Origin: CAMDBL01 sp964498125
GTDB lineage: Bacteria > Pseudomonadota > Alphaproteobacteria > Rhizobiales > Hyphomicrobiaceae
NCBI GenBank assembly: GCA_964498125.1
Contig: CAZCGE010000048.1
Coordinates: forward strand, 1 to 21,747
DNA length: 21,747 nucleotides
Direction: 5' to 3'
Shown here: positions 1 through 7,022 of the stretch, in pieces
Numbering within the stretch: the stretch's first letter is position 1
How the letters are laid out: each line of letters starts with the position of its first letter
Position numbers and translations under genes: made by a program
Notes under the pieces: generated by a model
Told to the model about the DNA's origin: nothing
The model's input: only the letters and a program-made list of their open reading frames with translations
Databases searched by the model: none

Positions 1-19
1 AAAAGCGTGCGAAGCACAC
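1..19 (-). terminator. possible intrinsic terminator downstream of gatB
   Basis: Read on the minus strand, GTGTGC-TTC-GCACGC forms a six-pair stem (one G-T pair) followed directly by TTTT at the window edge. It lies about 125 nt beyond the gatB stop, so it could end that transcript. The stem is short and the T-run is cut by the window end, so this is tentative. Confidence 0.3.
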
Positions 20-53
20 AATATTGCGTCCTTCGGACGATTCTTACGCTGGG

Positions 54-96
54 TTCCGGCGCGCGTCGGCGCAAAAGGGCGCCTCCTTGGCCGGAA
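54..96. repeat. palindromic intergenic element
   Basis: TTCCGGC (54-60) is matched by GCCGGAA (90-96), and inside it GGCGC (68-72) by GCGCC (79-83), giving a nested hairpin. The stretch through GGAATGACGAC resembles short dispersed repeats of alphaproteobacterial genomes, but that is only an impression. No coding potential is seen in 1-143. A further small motif GGGGCTGACCCC at 130-141 resembles the hairpin cores at 9872-9975. Confidence 0.4.
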
Positions 97-143
97 TGAC
101 GACGTGAATTACTCTATCTTAGCGCGTATGGGGCTGACCCCGG

Positions 144-1718
144 CTAGATTCCCAGCTTCCGCTTCAAAATCTCGTTCACCACCGCCGGGTTGGCCTTGCC
201 GCCGGTGCCTTTCATGACCTGGCCGACGAACCAGCCGATGGTCTTGGGATTGGCCTTCACCTGCTCGACCTGCTTCGGGTTGGCCGCGATGATCTCGTCC
301 ACGGCCTTCTCGATGGCGCCGGTGTCGGTGACCTGCTTCAGCCCGCGCTGCTCGACGATCTCGGCCGGGTCGCCGCCCTCGGCCCAGACGATCTCGAACA
401 CGTCCTTGGCGATCTTGCCTGAGATGACGTTCTGGTCGAGAAGGCGGATGATGGCACTGAGTTGTGTCGGGGAAACAGGAGAGGATGTGATGTCCTTGCC
501 TTCTTTATTGAGGCGACCGAATAGTTCGTTGATGATCCAGTTTGCTGCTGGCTTCCCATCATGGACAATCGCGTGGGCAGTTTGTGTCACTACAATAGTT
601 TGATTGGCGGACCCCGTAATTATCGCCGACGCTTTCGCGACTTGCGTGATTGGTGTCTGATTGGATGATACACCACTCACGACTTGCTCGAAATAGTCGG
701 CGCTCTCGCGCTCGGCGGTGAGCACGCCGGCGTCGTAGGCGGACAACGCGTAGTCCTTGATGAAGCGCGCCCGCTTGGCGTCCGGCAGCTCCGGCAGACC
801 CTCCTTCAAGCCGTCGACGAAGTCCTGCGTCAGCTCCAGCGGCAGCAGGTCGGGATCGGGGAAATAGCGGTAGTCGTGCGCCTCCTCCTTCGAGCGCATC
901 GAGCGCGTCTCGCCCTTCTGCGGATCGAACAGCCGCGTTTCCTGGTCGATCTTGCCGCCATCCTCGATGATCTCGATCTGGCGGCGCGCCTCGGCGTCCA
1001 CCGCCTGGCCGATGAAGCGGATCGAGTTGACGTTCTTGATCTCGCAGCGGGTGCCGAGGTCGGCGCCGGGCTTCCTCCCCGAGACGTTGACATCGGCGCG
1101 CAGGTTGCCCTTCTCCATGTCGCCGTCGCAGGTGCCGAGATAGCGCAGGATGGTGCGCAGCTTGGTCACGTAGGCCTGCGCCTGTTTGGCCGAGCGCAGG
1201 TCGGGCCGCGAGACGATCTCCATCAGCGCCACGCCGGAGCGGTTGAGGTCGACGAAGGAATACTCGGGGCTCTGGTCGTGGATCGACTTGCCGGCGTCCT
1301 GCTCCAGATGCAGCCGCTCGATGCCGACGTGCAGCGTCTCGCCGTCGACCTCGATCTCGACCGCGCCCTCGCCGACGATCGGTTGCTTGTACTGGCTGAT
1401 CTGGTAGCCCTGCGGCAGGTCCGGATAGAAGTAGTTCTTGCGGTCGAAGACGCTGTTCAGGTTGATCTGGGCCTTCAGCCCGAGGCCGGTGCGCACGGCC
1501 TGGGCGATGCACTCCGCGTTGATCACCGGCAGCATGCCGGGCATGGCGGCATCGACCAGCGAGACGTGGCTGTTGGGCGCGGCGCCGAACGCGGTGGAAG
1601 CGCCCGAGAACAGCTTTGCCTTGGAGTTGACCTGGGCATGCACCTCCAGGCCGATCACCACCTCCCAGTCGCCGCTGTCGCCCTTGATCAGGTTCGCTGG
1701 ATTGACAGGCTCGTGCAT
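144..1718 (-). CDS. gatB: Asp-tRNA(Asn)/Glu-tRNA(Gln) amidotransferase subunit B (GatB)
   Basis: Subunit B of the GatCAB complex, which amidates misacylated Glu-tRNA(Gln) or Asp-tRNA(Asn) in the cytoplasm. Recognised from WEVVIGLEVHAQ near the N terminus, the RKNYFYPDLPQGYQIS block, and the C-terminal GatB/YqeY domain ending near VVNEILKRKLGI. The open frame extends upstream to 1838, but the ATG at 1718 is preceded eight bases away by GAGG, so it is preferred; an ATG at 1724 is also possible. The product is about 524 residues, longer than the usual 480-490, because of a 39-codon in-frame insertion (561-677) between YFEQVV and DGKPAANW. About 430-690 also has lower GC and different codon use from the rest of the gene. 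gatC and gatA are not adjacent; the upstream neighbour is divergent. Identity is secure; whether the insertion is tolerated is inferred from the intact frame. Confidence 0.96.
   Translation of the reverse strand: MHEPVNPANLIKGDSGDWEVVIGLEVHAQVNSKAKLFSGASTAFGAAPNSHVSLVDAAMPGMLPVINAECIAQAVRTGLGLKAQINLNSVFDRKNYFYPDLPQGYQISQYKQPIVGEGAVEIEVDGETLHVGIERLHLEQDAGKSIHDQSPEYSFVDLNRSGVALMEIVSRPDLRSAKQAQAYVTKLRTILRYLGTCDGDMEKGNLRADVNVSGRKPGADLGTRCEIKNVNSIRFIGQAVDAEARRQIEIIEDGGKIDQETRLFDPQKGETRSMRSKEEAHDYRYFPDPDLLPLELTQDFVDGLKEGLPELPDAKRARFIKDYALSAYDAGVLTAERESADYFEQVVSGVSSNQTPITQVAKASAIITGSANQTIVVTQTAHAIVHDGKPAANWIINELFGRLNKEGKDITSSPVSPTQLSAIIRLLDQNVISGKIAKDVFEIVWAEGGDPAEIVEQRGLKQVTDTGAIEKAVDEIIAANPKQVEQVKANPKTIGWFVGQVMKGTGGKANPAVVNEILKRKLGI
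561..677 (-). other. in-frame insertion within gatB
   Basis: About 39 codons (roughly residues 348-386) absent from GatB as I know the family. They contain two similar units, SSNQTPITQVAKASAIITG and SANQTIVVTQTAHAIVHDG. In DNA the insert is lower in GC, holds TGATTGG three times on the + strand (601, 647, 658), and has a 10-of-11 inverted repeat (646-656 with 670-680). The octamer CGACTTGC occurs near 639 and again near 680, which could be a target duplication or chance. Confidence 0.5.
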
Positions 1719-1902
1719 GACCATGGCCTCGTGGTTGAACCGCTTGCAACCTGGGTTAGGCTGCGCTGGGGAGCGGGTCAAGCGGGCCGTCGGCGGCGTG
1801 CATTGCCCCTCTGGATCGCTCCTCTGGATGGCTTGCATTGCCGTGGCGCGCGTGGCGGCATAAGCTCAATTCGAGCTGCATAATAAAACCGGAGGGGCGA
1901 CC

Positions 1903-2895
1903 ATGGACCGAGGCCTGCGCGGGATCGTACTGCTTGCGGCAGCGCTGCTGCTCGCGGGATCGCCCCGGGATGCTGCCGCACAAGCCATCACCCGGCCCGT
2001 GACGCTGGTCGTGCCGTATGCGGCCGGCGGCGGCACCGACACGGTCGCCCGTCTCATCGGCGATCAGATGTCGCGCGCCCTGGATCAGCCGGTGGTGATC
2101 GAGAACGTGGTCGGCGCCGGGGGCACGACGGCCAACGAGCGCGTCGCCCGCTCGACCCCCAATGGCACGACGGTGCTGATCAATCACGTGGCGCTGCTGG
2201 CGGCGCCGAGCCTGTTCACCAACCTGCGCTACGATACGCAAACCGCCTTCGAACCGGTCGGTCTCGTCAACAACGCGCCGATGGTGCTGATCGGGCGCAA
2301 GTCGATTCCCGGCCAGAGCCCGCGGGATCATCTCGGCTGGATCAAGTCGCAGGGCGCCAAGGCCAATTTCGCGCACGGCGGCATCGGCACCAACAGCCAT
2401 CTGTGCGCCGTGATGATGGGCAATGAGCTGGGGTTCAAGCCGACGTTCGTGGCCTACCGCGGCTCGGCTCCGGCGATCTCCGACCTGCTCGGCGGGCAGA
2501 TCGATCTGCTGTGGGATCAGGTGACCAACGCCTTGCCGCAGATCCAGGCCGGCACGCTGCACGGCATCGCCATCACGTCGGCCGAACGACTCGACGAGTT
2601 GAAGGACGTGCCGACGACCAAGGAGCTCGGCATGCCCGATCTCTCCTACACGATGTGGCATGGGCTCTATGTGGCCAAGGGCACGCCGGGGGAGGCCGTC
2701 GCCGCCCTCAACGGCGCACTGCGCAAGGCCGTTTCGGCTCCGGGCGTCGCGGCCAAGCTGAAGCAGCTCGGAACCCTGTCGTTCCCCGAGCAGGAGCTGT
2801 CGCCCGAGGCGCACGCGCGCCTGTTCGCCGCCGATCTGCCGCGCGTCGCCAAGCTGGTCGAATCCTCCGGCGCCAAGGCCGGCGAGGCGAAGTAG
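1903..2895 (+). CDS. Bug-type tripartite tricarboxylate transporter substrate-binding protein (TctC family)
   Basis: A 330-residue periplasmic binding protein. The N terminus has a charged start, a leucine/alanine core and a likely cleavage after DAAA around residue 26. The mature part opens with the family pattern: ITRPVTLVVPYAAGGGTD, then ARLIGDQMSRAL, VVIENVVGAGG and a TPNGTT turn. This family captures carboxylates or other small anionic molecules for TctAB permeases, but many Bug proteins are orphans. No tctA or tctB is next to it, so the ligand cannot be predicted. GGAGGGG lies six bases before the ATG. It is divergent from gatB, with about 180 bp between the two starts. Confidence 0.93.
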   Translation: MDRGLRGIVLLAAALLLAGSPRDAAAQAITRPVTLVVPYAAGGGTDTVARLIGDQMSRALDQPVVIENVVGAGGTTANERVARSTPNGTTVLINHVALLAAPSLFTNLRYDTQTAFEPVGLVNNAPMVLIGRKSIPGQSPRDHLGWIKSQGAKANFAHGGIGTNSHLCAVMMGNELGFKPTFVAYRGSAPAISDLLGGQIDLLWDQVTNALPQIQAGTLHGIAITSAERLDELKDVPTTKELGMPDLSYTMWHGLYVAKGTPGEAVAALNGALRKAVSAPGVAAKLKQLGTLSFPEQELSPEAHARLFAADLPRVAKLVESSGAKAGEAK

Positions 2896-2897
2896 AG

Positions 2898-3007
2898 GGA
2901 AATGGCGACAGCCGCTATTTTCGCGGGATGCGGCCACATCGGCGACGCATCGGCTCCGCGCCGCGAGCTGAACTCCGATGTCGGAAACGGTGGCTGTCGC
3001 TATTTTC
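2898..3007. repeat. 110-bp imperfect palindrome
   Basis: The outer arms at 2898-2915 and 2990-3007 are inverted repeats matching at 15 of 18 positions (core GCGACAGCC). ACATCGG (2936-2942) and CCGATGT (2975-2981) form a perfect inner stem. CGCTATTTTC also occurs as a direct repeat just after each arm region. It fills the gap between the binding-protein gene and the nuclease gene. The arrangement of two inverted units around a spacer is like REP/BIME elements. It might also act as a terminator for the upstream gene, but no T-run follows. Confidence 0.55.
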
Positions 3008-3059
3008 AGTTCCCGTTCGCCCCGTTCCGGATAAACTTAGACGAGCAGGCGGCGGTCCC

Positions 3060-3659
3060 ATGAAGAAGCAGATTGTCAACCCGAATAGGTTCAACCCAGA
3101 TATCAAACTGCCATACCAGCTCCGGATCAAGGATTTCGAGCTGTCGATGCAGGACGTTTTTGACTTCTTCCACGACGTGAATGGCCTTCTCCTCGACAAG
3201 GGCCTACATCGCTTCGACGACATGCTTCGCCCGGCTGCCATGTCTGGCATCATCTCCGACATGATGACAGCGAGCATGGCAAAACACGCGCGCTCGCTTG
3301 TCGAGAACTCGTATTTCAACGGCCATCCCGACCTTGTTGTCCAAGGGCGCTACCCTAACAATGCGATCAAGTCCGCCACCGATGGCATCGAGATCAAGAG
3401 TACCCGCAAACGTGGCGGCGCGGTCGACACGCACGGTGCGCGCGATCAATGGATGTGCGTGTTCGTCTACACGACCGACCACGACACGGAGCCCGCCGCC
3501 GACCGTGCCCCCATGCGCTTCGTCGAGGTCTATCTTGGACAGGTCGAAATCGTTGATTTTCGCCGCAACCCGCGCGGCGAGTTGGGCACTCGAACGGCCA
3601 CCCTCGGCGCCAACGGCATCGCCAAGCTCAGACAAAGTTGGGTGTACTTAGAGCCTTGA
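3060..3659 (+). CDS. putative type II restriction endonuclease, PD-(D/E)xK type
   Basis: A 199-residue protein. A catalytic PD-(D/E)xK core can be read as HPD (Asp91), then GIEIKST (Glu111-x-Lys113), within a plausible strand-turn-strand context. The following segment has DQWMCVFVY and RFVEVYLGQVEIVDF, which look like core beta strands. I do not recognise a named enzyme. The assignment leans on the neighbour: the DNA methyltransferase on the opposite strand converges on it, with 3' ends overlapping by 32 nt (3628-3659), as in many type II systems. The open frame continues upstream to 2511, but that part runs in another frame through the binding-protein gene, so the ATG at 3060 is taken; its ribosome site is weak. 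Codon use is less GC-biased than the flanking genes, consistent with transfer. Confidence 0.75.
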   Translation: MKKQIVNPNRFNPDIKLPYQLRIKDFELSMQDVFDFFHDVNGLLLDKGLHRFDDMLRPAAMSGIISDMMTASMAKHARSLVENSYFNGHPDLVVQGRYPNNAIKSATDGIEIKSTRKRGGAVDTHGARDQWMCVFVYTTDHDTEPAADRAPMRFVEVYLGQVEIVDFRRNPRGELGTRTATLGANGIAKLRQSWVYLEP

Positions 3660-4668
3660 ACGCCTCGCAGCCCATCTCGAAGTATTCCGGGTCACGCTCT
3701 GTACCGACGGCCGCGTAGCCCAGCGCCTCGGCAGCTGCCAGCGTCGAGCCGCTGCCGGCAAACGGGTCAAAGACGATACCCTCGCCCAAGGGCAGCGCGG
3801 CACGCACGATCTGGCGCATGAAGCGTTGCGGCTTGAGCGATGGATGCGGAGCTATCCTCTTCTCCGCGCCGCGCGTTGGCGAACAGATAATCACATCCTT
3901 GAACGGTTCATCATCGGAGATACGTCGTAGACCGCCTGTCCGCCACTTGCGCAAGTTCTGAGCCGCGGTGCCATCGAGGGGTTTGCGAAAGATACCCCAC
4001 GGCTCCCAACAGGCGCGGGCCATCATGGAGACGCCGTCGAACTCCTTCTCTGCCCCTTTGGGCCTGTCTCCACCGCGAAGCGTTTGCACGAGCCGGATGA
4101 TCTCGCCGCGCTTCTCGAAGCCTGCTTGCTCGAATGGTACGAACGCCTGCGACGACAACAGTGGGTTCGAAGCTATGAACACGTGGCCGCCTGGCACAAG
4201 CACGCGGGCGAGGTCATTCGCCAGCGTCGAAAAGAACACGACGAGCGCCGCCCGGTCTTCGGTCGACAGCACCGTGAAGCGTGGCAGCGGACTGCGCTTG
4301 GCACCATCGAAACTCGGCGGAATACGCCACACGCCACCCTTGCCAGCCCGGAGCTTCTGCTGGTTGACGCCGTTGTATTCGATGACGCCGTAGGGTGGAT
4401 CGGTGACGACCGCGTGGATGGAGTTGTCCGGCACGTCGGCGAGCCAATGAGCAGCATCGCCCCGGACGTAGGTCACGCGGTCCGAAAGGTGCTTGCGCTC
4501 CTCGGGACCAACCATGCGGACTGTCGGCCAGTTACCTGGCGTCGCGATGACGGACTTGCTCGTGGTCTTCGTCGTCTTGGATGGAACCTTGGCCTTCTTG
4601 GCGCGGCATGAGGTCGTCGCCAACATGTCCAATTCCAGCTGGCGCTCGTCTTGGCGATCTAGCTTCAT
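3628..4668 (-). CDS. site-specific DNA methyltransferase (N6-adenine or N4-cytosine), beta class
   Basis: About 346 residues. Motif IV is TDPPYG (Asp90-Tyr93); motif I comes late, as FDPFAGSGST at about 300-309, followed by AVGTERDPEY, where the acidic residue would bind the SAM ribose. Motif IV before motif I gives the beta order. The region between (about 130-280) holds strand-turn elements such as LVPGGHVFIASNPLL and probably contributes target recognition. A basic stretch near residues 23-40 may help DNA binding. It modifies DNA to protect it from the partner nuclease encoded head-on at 3060-3659. A GTG at 4695 is in frame, but GGAG sits only one base before it, so the ATG at 4668 is preferred. 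The promoter region has a LexA-like repeat (4724-4738). Recognition sequence unknown. Confidence 0.93.
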   Translation of the reverse strand: MKLDRQDERQLELDMLATTSCRAKKAKVPSKTTKTTSKSVIATPGNWPTVRMVGPEERKHLSDRVTYVRGDAAHWLADVPDNSIHAVVTDPPYGVIEYNGVNQQKLRAGKGGVWRIPPSFDGAKRSPLPRFTVLSTEDRAALVVFFSTLANDLARVLVPGGHVFIASNPLLSSQAFVPFEQAGFEKRGEIIRLVQTLRGGDRPKGAEKEFDGVSMMARACWEPWGIFRKPLDGTAAQNLRKWRTGGLRRISDDEPFKDVIICSPTRGAEKRIAPHPSLKPQRFMRQIVRAALPLGEGIVFDPFAGSGSTLAAAEALGYAAVGTERDPEYFEMGCEAFKALSTPNFV

Positions 4669-4709
4669 GGCGACTCGTTTCCCCGGTGGCTCCACGCTCC
4701 AGACGCTTT

Positions 4710-4738
4710 ATACTATTCTCTTCGAACATAAAGGGAAC
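4710..4738 (-). promoter_or_regulatory. promoter with LexA-like GTTC-N7-GTTC box for the methyltransferase
   Basis: On the minus strand GTTCCCTTTATGTTC (4724-4738) is a direct repeat GTTC-N7-GTTC, the form established for alphaproteobacterial LexA sites. Eight bases later is TAGTAT (4710-4715), a reasonable -10. A -35 at the usual distance would fall inside the box, as expected for repression. It lies 56-70 nt upstream of the ATG at 4668. An almost identical element precedes the second methyltransferase at 19988. Which protein binds is inferred. Confidence 0.55.
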
Positions 4739-4785
4739 AGATTTGCAGATCAACGAGTAAATCCTTCGACACATTGGGTTCATTG

Positions 4786-4819
4786 GCGAACGGTCTGTTG
4801 CGCAAGACGGCCCGTTCGC
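4786..4819. other. hairpin in the methyltransferase-trcR intergenic region
   Basis: GCGAACGG (4786-4793) pairs perfectly with CCGTTCGC (4812-4819), and GTCT (4793-4796) can pair with AGAC (4805-4808) inside. No T-run follows, so it is not a clear terminator. It lies in the probable 5' region of trcR, 79 nt before the start, and could be a leader structure or an operator. Confidence 0.35.
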
Positions 4820-4897
4820 TATATAAGCCTTAAATCCCCTACTTCCTCGGAGTTTGGGCTTTGTGGACCGATCCGCAGGGCTCTGGAGAATTCTATC

Positions 4898-5668
4898 ATG
4901 AGCGACCGTATCCCATTGATGCCGAAGGCGACCGCGGTGTGGCTGGTCGAGAACACGTCGCTGACGTTTGCGCAGGTCGCCGAGCTGTGTGGCCTGCATG
5001 TGCTGGAGGTGAAGGGCATCGCCGACGGCGATGTCGCGACGGGGATCAAGGGCATGGACCCGATCTCCACCGGCCAGCTCACACGCGAGGAGATCCGCCT
5101 CGCCGAGGCCGACCCCGCGCGCAGCCTGCACCTGTCCGAGCCCAAGGTTGCCCTTCCCCCCGCCAAATCCAAGAAGGGGCCGCGCTATACGCCAGTGTCG
5201 CGCCGGCACGATCGCCCCAACGCCGTCTTGTGGCTGATCAAAAACCACGCCGAATTGAAGGACAGCCAGATCATGCGCCTGGTCGGCACCACCAAGCCGA
5301 CGATTGCCCAGGTCCGCGAACGTACGCACTGGAATTCGACGAGCCTGGTGCCGCAGGACCCTGTGACACTGGGGTTGTGCACTCAGATCGAGCTGGACGC
5401 CGAAGTGAAGAAGGGCGCGCGGCGTCTGGAGAAGGACCGCAAGGACGGCCAACGCGATGCCGGAGGGACCCTGCTGCCGACAGCGGAAACCACGGGCGTT
5501 GCAGCGCCCGGTGCGCCACAGCCCGATATCGAACTCGTGCCCGCTGCCTCGGTCCAGGCCGCCGAGGCACGTCAAGAGACGCCGGCGGAGGAAGATGCCC
5601 GCGTTCTGGCGCACCTCAAGCAGATGTCTGGTGCCGAGCAGCCGCGCAGCGATGAGGGCGAGCGCTGA
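4898..5668 (+). CDS. trcR: TrcR-type cell-cycle transcriptional regulator (DUF1013)
   Basis: A 256-residue protein of the DUF1013 family, which is nearly confined to Alphaproteobacteria. The N-terminal half reads MPKATAVWLVENTSLTF, then AQVAELCGLHVLEVKGIADG, a helix-turn-helix-like segment around residues 20-45. A second HTH-like segment lies at KDSQIMRLVGTTKPTIAQVRE (about 120-140), followed by HWNSTSLVPQDPVTLGLC, a very conserved block. The C-terminal 90 residues are charged, Pro/Ala-rich and probably disordered. GGAGA lies nine bases before the ATG. It is divergent from the methyltransferase and leads a + strand run. Function is known only by family association with cell-cycle gene control. 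Confidence 0.9.
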   Translation: MSDRIPLMPKATAVWLVENTSLTFAQVAELCGLHVLEVKGIADGDVATGIKGMDPISTGQLTREEIRLAEADPARSLHLSEPKVALPPAKSKKGPRYTPVSRRHDRPNAVLWLIKNHAELKDSQIMRLVGTTKPTIAQVRERTHWNSTSLVPQDPVTLGLCTQIELDAEVKKGARRLEKDRKDGQRDAGGTLLPTAETTGVAAPGAPQPDIELVPAASVQAAEARQETPAEEDARVLAHLKQMSGAEQPRSDEGER

Positions 5669-5759
5669 GCCGGGTGGTCGATGGGCGCGGCTTGCCAGGG
5701 ACGCGGCGCACGCCGGGCCCAGGCGTGGCCTGGCGTGGGGCGCAAGGAGGCTCGAATCC

Positions 5760-6290
5760 ATGCAGGGCGTAGGCGCGCAAGTGTGTGCGTGGCTGTGGGG
5801 GCCATACTCGAGGCTCGGTCTCGGGTTGGCACTGGCCACGTGCGCGATCGACCAGTCCCACAAATGGTGGATGCTGCTGGTCTATCGCATGGAGGAGAAG
5901 GGCCGCGTCGCCCTGCTGCCGTTCCTCGACCTGGTGTTCGTCAAGAACCTCGGCATCAGCTACGGCTTGCTGGCGCAAGACGGCGCCGGCGGGCAGCGGC
6001 TGCTGGCGGGCTTTGCGGTGCTGGCGAGCCTGCTGCTGGCCGTTTGGCTGGCGCTCGGGGCAACCAACCGCCTGATGGCCGCCAGTATCGGATTGATCAT
6101 CGGCGGGGCTGTCGGCAATGCCATCGACCGGCTGACGATCGGCGGCGTCGCTGACTTTTTCTCGCTGCACGCCTTCGGATTCTACTGGTATGTCTTCAAC
6201 ATAGCCGACGTGGCGATAGTTGCTGGCGTGGCCGGGCTCTTGTATGATGCCATCTGGCCGAGTCGCAATGATGCCTTAAAGCCGGAGTAG
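5760..6290 (+). CDS. lspA: lipoprotein signal peptidase (signal peptidase II)
   Basis: Inner-membrane aspartyl protease that removes signal peptides from diacylglyceryl-modified prolipoproteins. The 176-residue product has four hydrophobic segments. Family motifs are VFVKNLGISYGLLA, GGAVGNAIDRLTIGGVADFF and FNIADVAI; the Asp residues of NAIDR and FNIAD are the catalytic pair. The frame is open from 5457, but AAGGAGG at 5744-5750 sits nine bases before the ATG at 5760 and decides the start. It follows trcR by 91 bp and is followed by a lipoprotein gene, a plausible client. Confidence 0.95.
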   Translation: MQGVGAQVCAWLWGPYSRLGLGLALATCAIDQSHKWWMLLVYRMEEKGRVALLPFLDLVFVKNLGISYGLLAQDGAGGQRLLAGFAVLASLLLAVWLALGATNRLMAASIGLIIGGAVGNAIDRLTIGGVADFFSLHAFGFYWYVFNIADVAIVAGVAGLLYDAIWPSRNDALKPE

Positions 6291-6361
6291 CGGCTCAGGG
6301 CGGTCGCGGTGGGGCCGGACCCGAGTAGGACGTAAAACCAGCAAGATCGGAACGAGAGACG

Positions 6362-6802
6362 ATGTCGCGCAGCGGATGGCATTGGCTGATCATCACGGCG
6401 ACGCTGGCGCTGCCGGCGTGCACGCCGGGCGACGTCGAGCTGAATGGCAAGCTATTCGATGCCATCGGTGTCGGTTCTGATTCTCTGTCGCAGCGCCAGA
6501 AAACGCCAAGGATGGCGGAGCGCGGCTCGTTGGTGATGCCGCCGTCGCTGGAACGCTTGCCGCCGCCGGAAACCGCCTCGACCGGCTCGAACGATGCGGC
6601 CTTCCCGGTTGATCCCGAGCGGCGCAGCTCGATGTCGACCGCCGAGTTGCAGCGGCGGCACGCGGAATATTGCAAAGAGCACTACGACAAGGCGGTTGCA
6701 TTCGGTGATCAGGCGAAGGCCTCCACCGTCAGGGGACCGCTTGGCCAGTGCGCACCTTCGGCCTTCCAGATGCTGGGCACCAACCCGCTGGTGCAGCGTT
6801 AA
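6362..6802 (+). CDS. small lipoprotein (DUF3035-like position and layout)
   Basis: 146 residues with a lipoprotein signal: Arg near the start, hydrophobic WLIITATLALPA, and a lipobox-like LPAC with the likely lipidated Cys20. The -2 Pro is unusual. The mature part is low-complexity with Pro-rich SLVMPPSLERLPPPE, then a helical, charged C terminus (AELQRRHAEYCKEHYDKA). In many alphaproteobacteria a small DUF3035 lipoprotein lies between lspA and M16 peptidase genes with a similar RxxLVxPP element. This one matches by position and pattern, but I cannot confirm the family. GAGA precedes the ATG. Confidence 0.7.
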   Translation: MSRSGWHWLIITATLALPACTPGDVELNGKLFDAIGVGSDSLSQRQKTPRMAERGSLVMPPSLERLPPPETASTGSNDAAFPVDPERRSSMSTAELQRRHAEYCKEHYDKAVAFGDQAKASTVRGPLGQCAPSAFQMLGTNPLVQR

Positions 6803-7022
6803 GCCCGCCTTAACCACGACGACCAGCGCGGTGGCAAGTAGCGCGGCATGGACGCTTTGTCATTTGACTTGGGCGCCGCAAAACCCGACAAAATCCGGAC
6901 AGAGCCGCGGTCGAAGGCGTTGGCGCGGGGCGCGAAACCGCCGTGAGCCCGTGCTTAGTGTCGTATAGCCAAGTCTGGCGCAGTGTCGAAGCCTCTGTCC
7001 GCCGTCCCGAGGATCGAACGTG

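Noticed and set aside
684..1883. 399-codon + strand open frame opposite gatB
   Set aside because: It is the antisense shadow of a conserved GC-rich gene, with repetitive Leu/Ala/Arg composition and no recognisable domain.
3009..3027. Three GTTC units upstream of the PD-(D/E)xK nuclease gene as a third LexA-like site
   Set aside because: The gaps are two and five bases, not seven, so they do not fit the box form seen at the two methyltransferase promoters.
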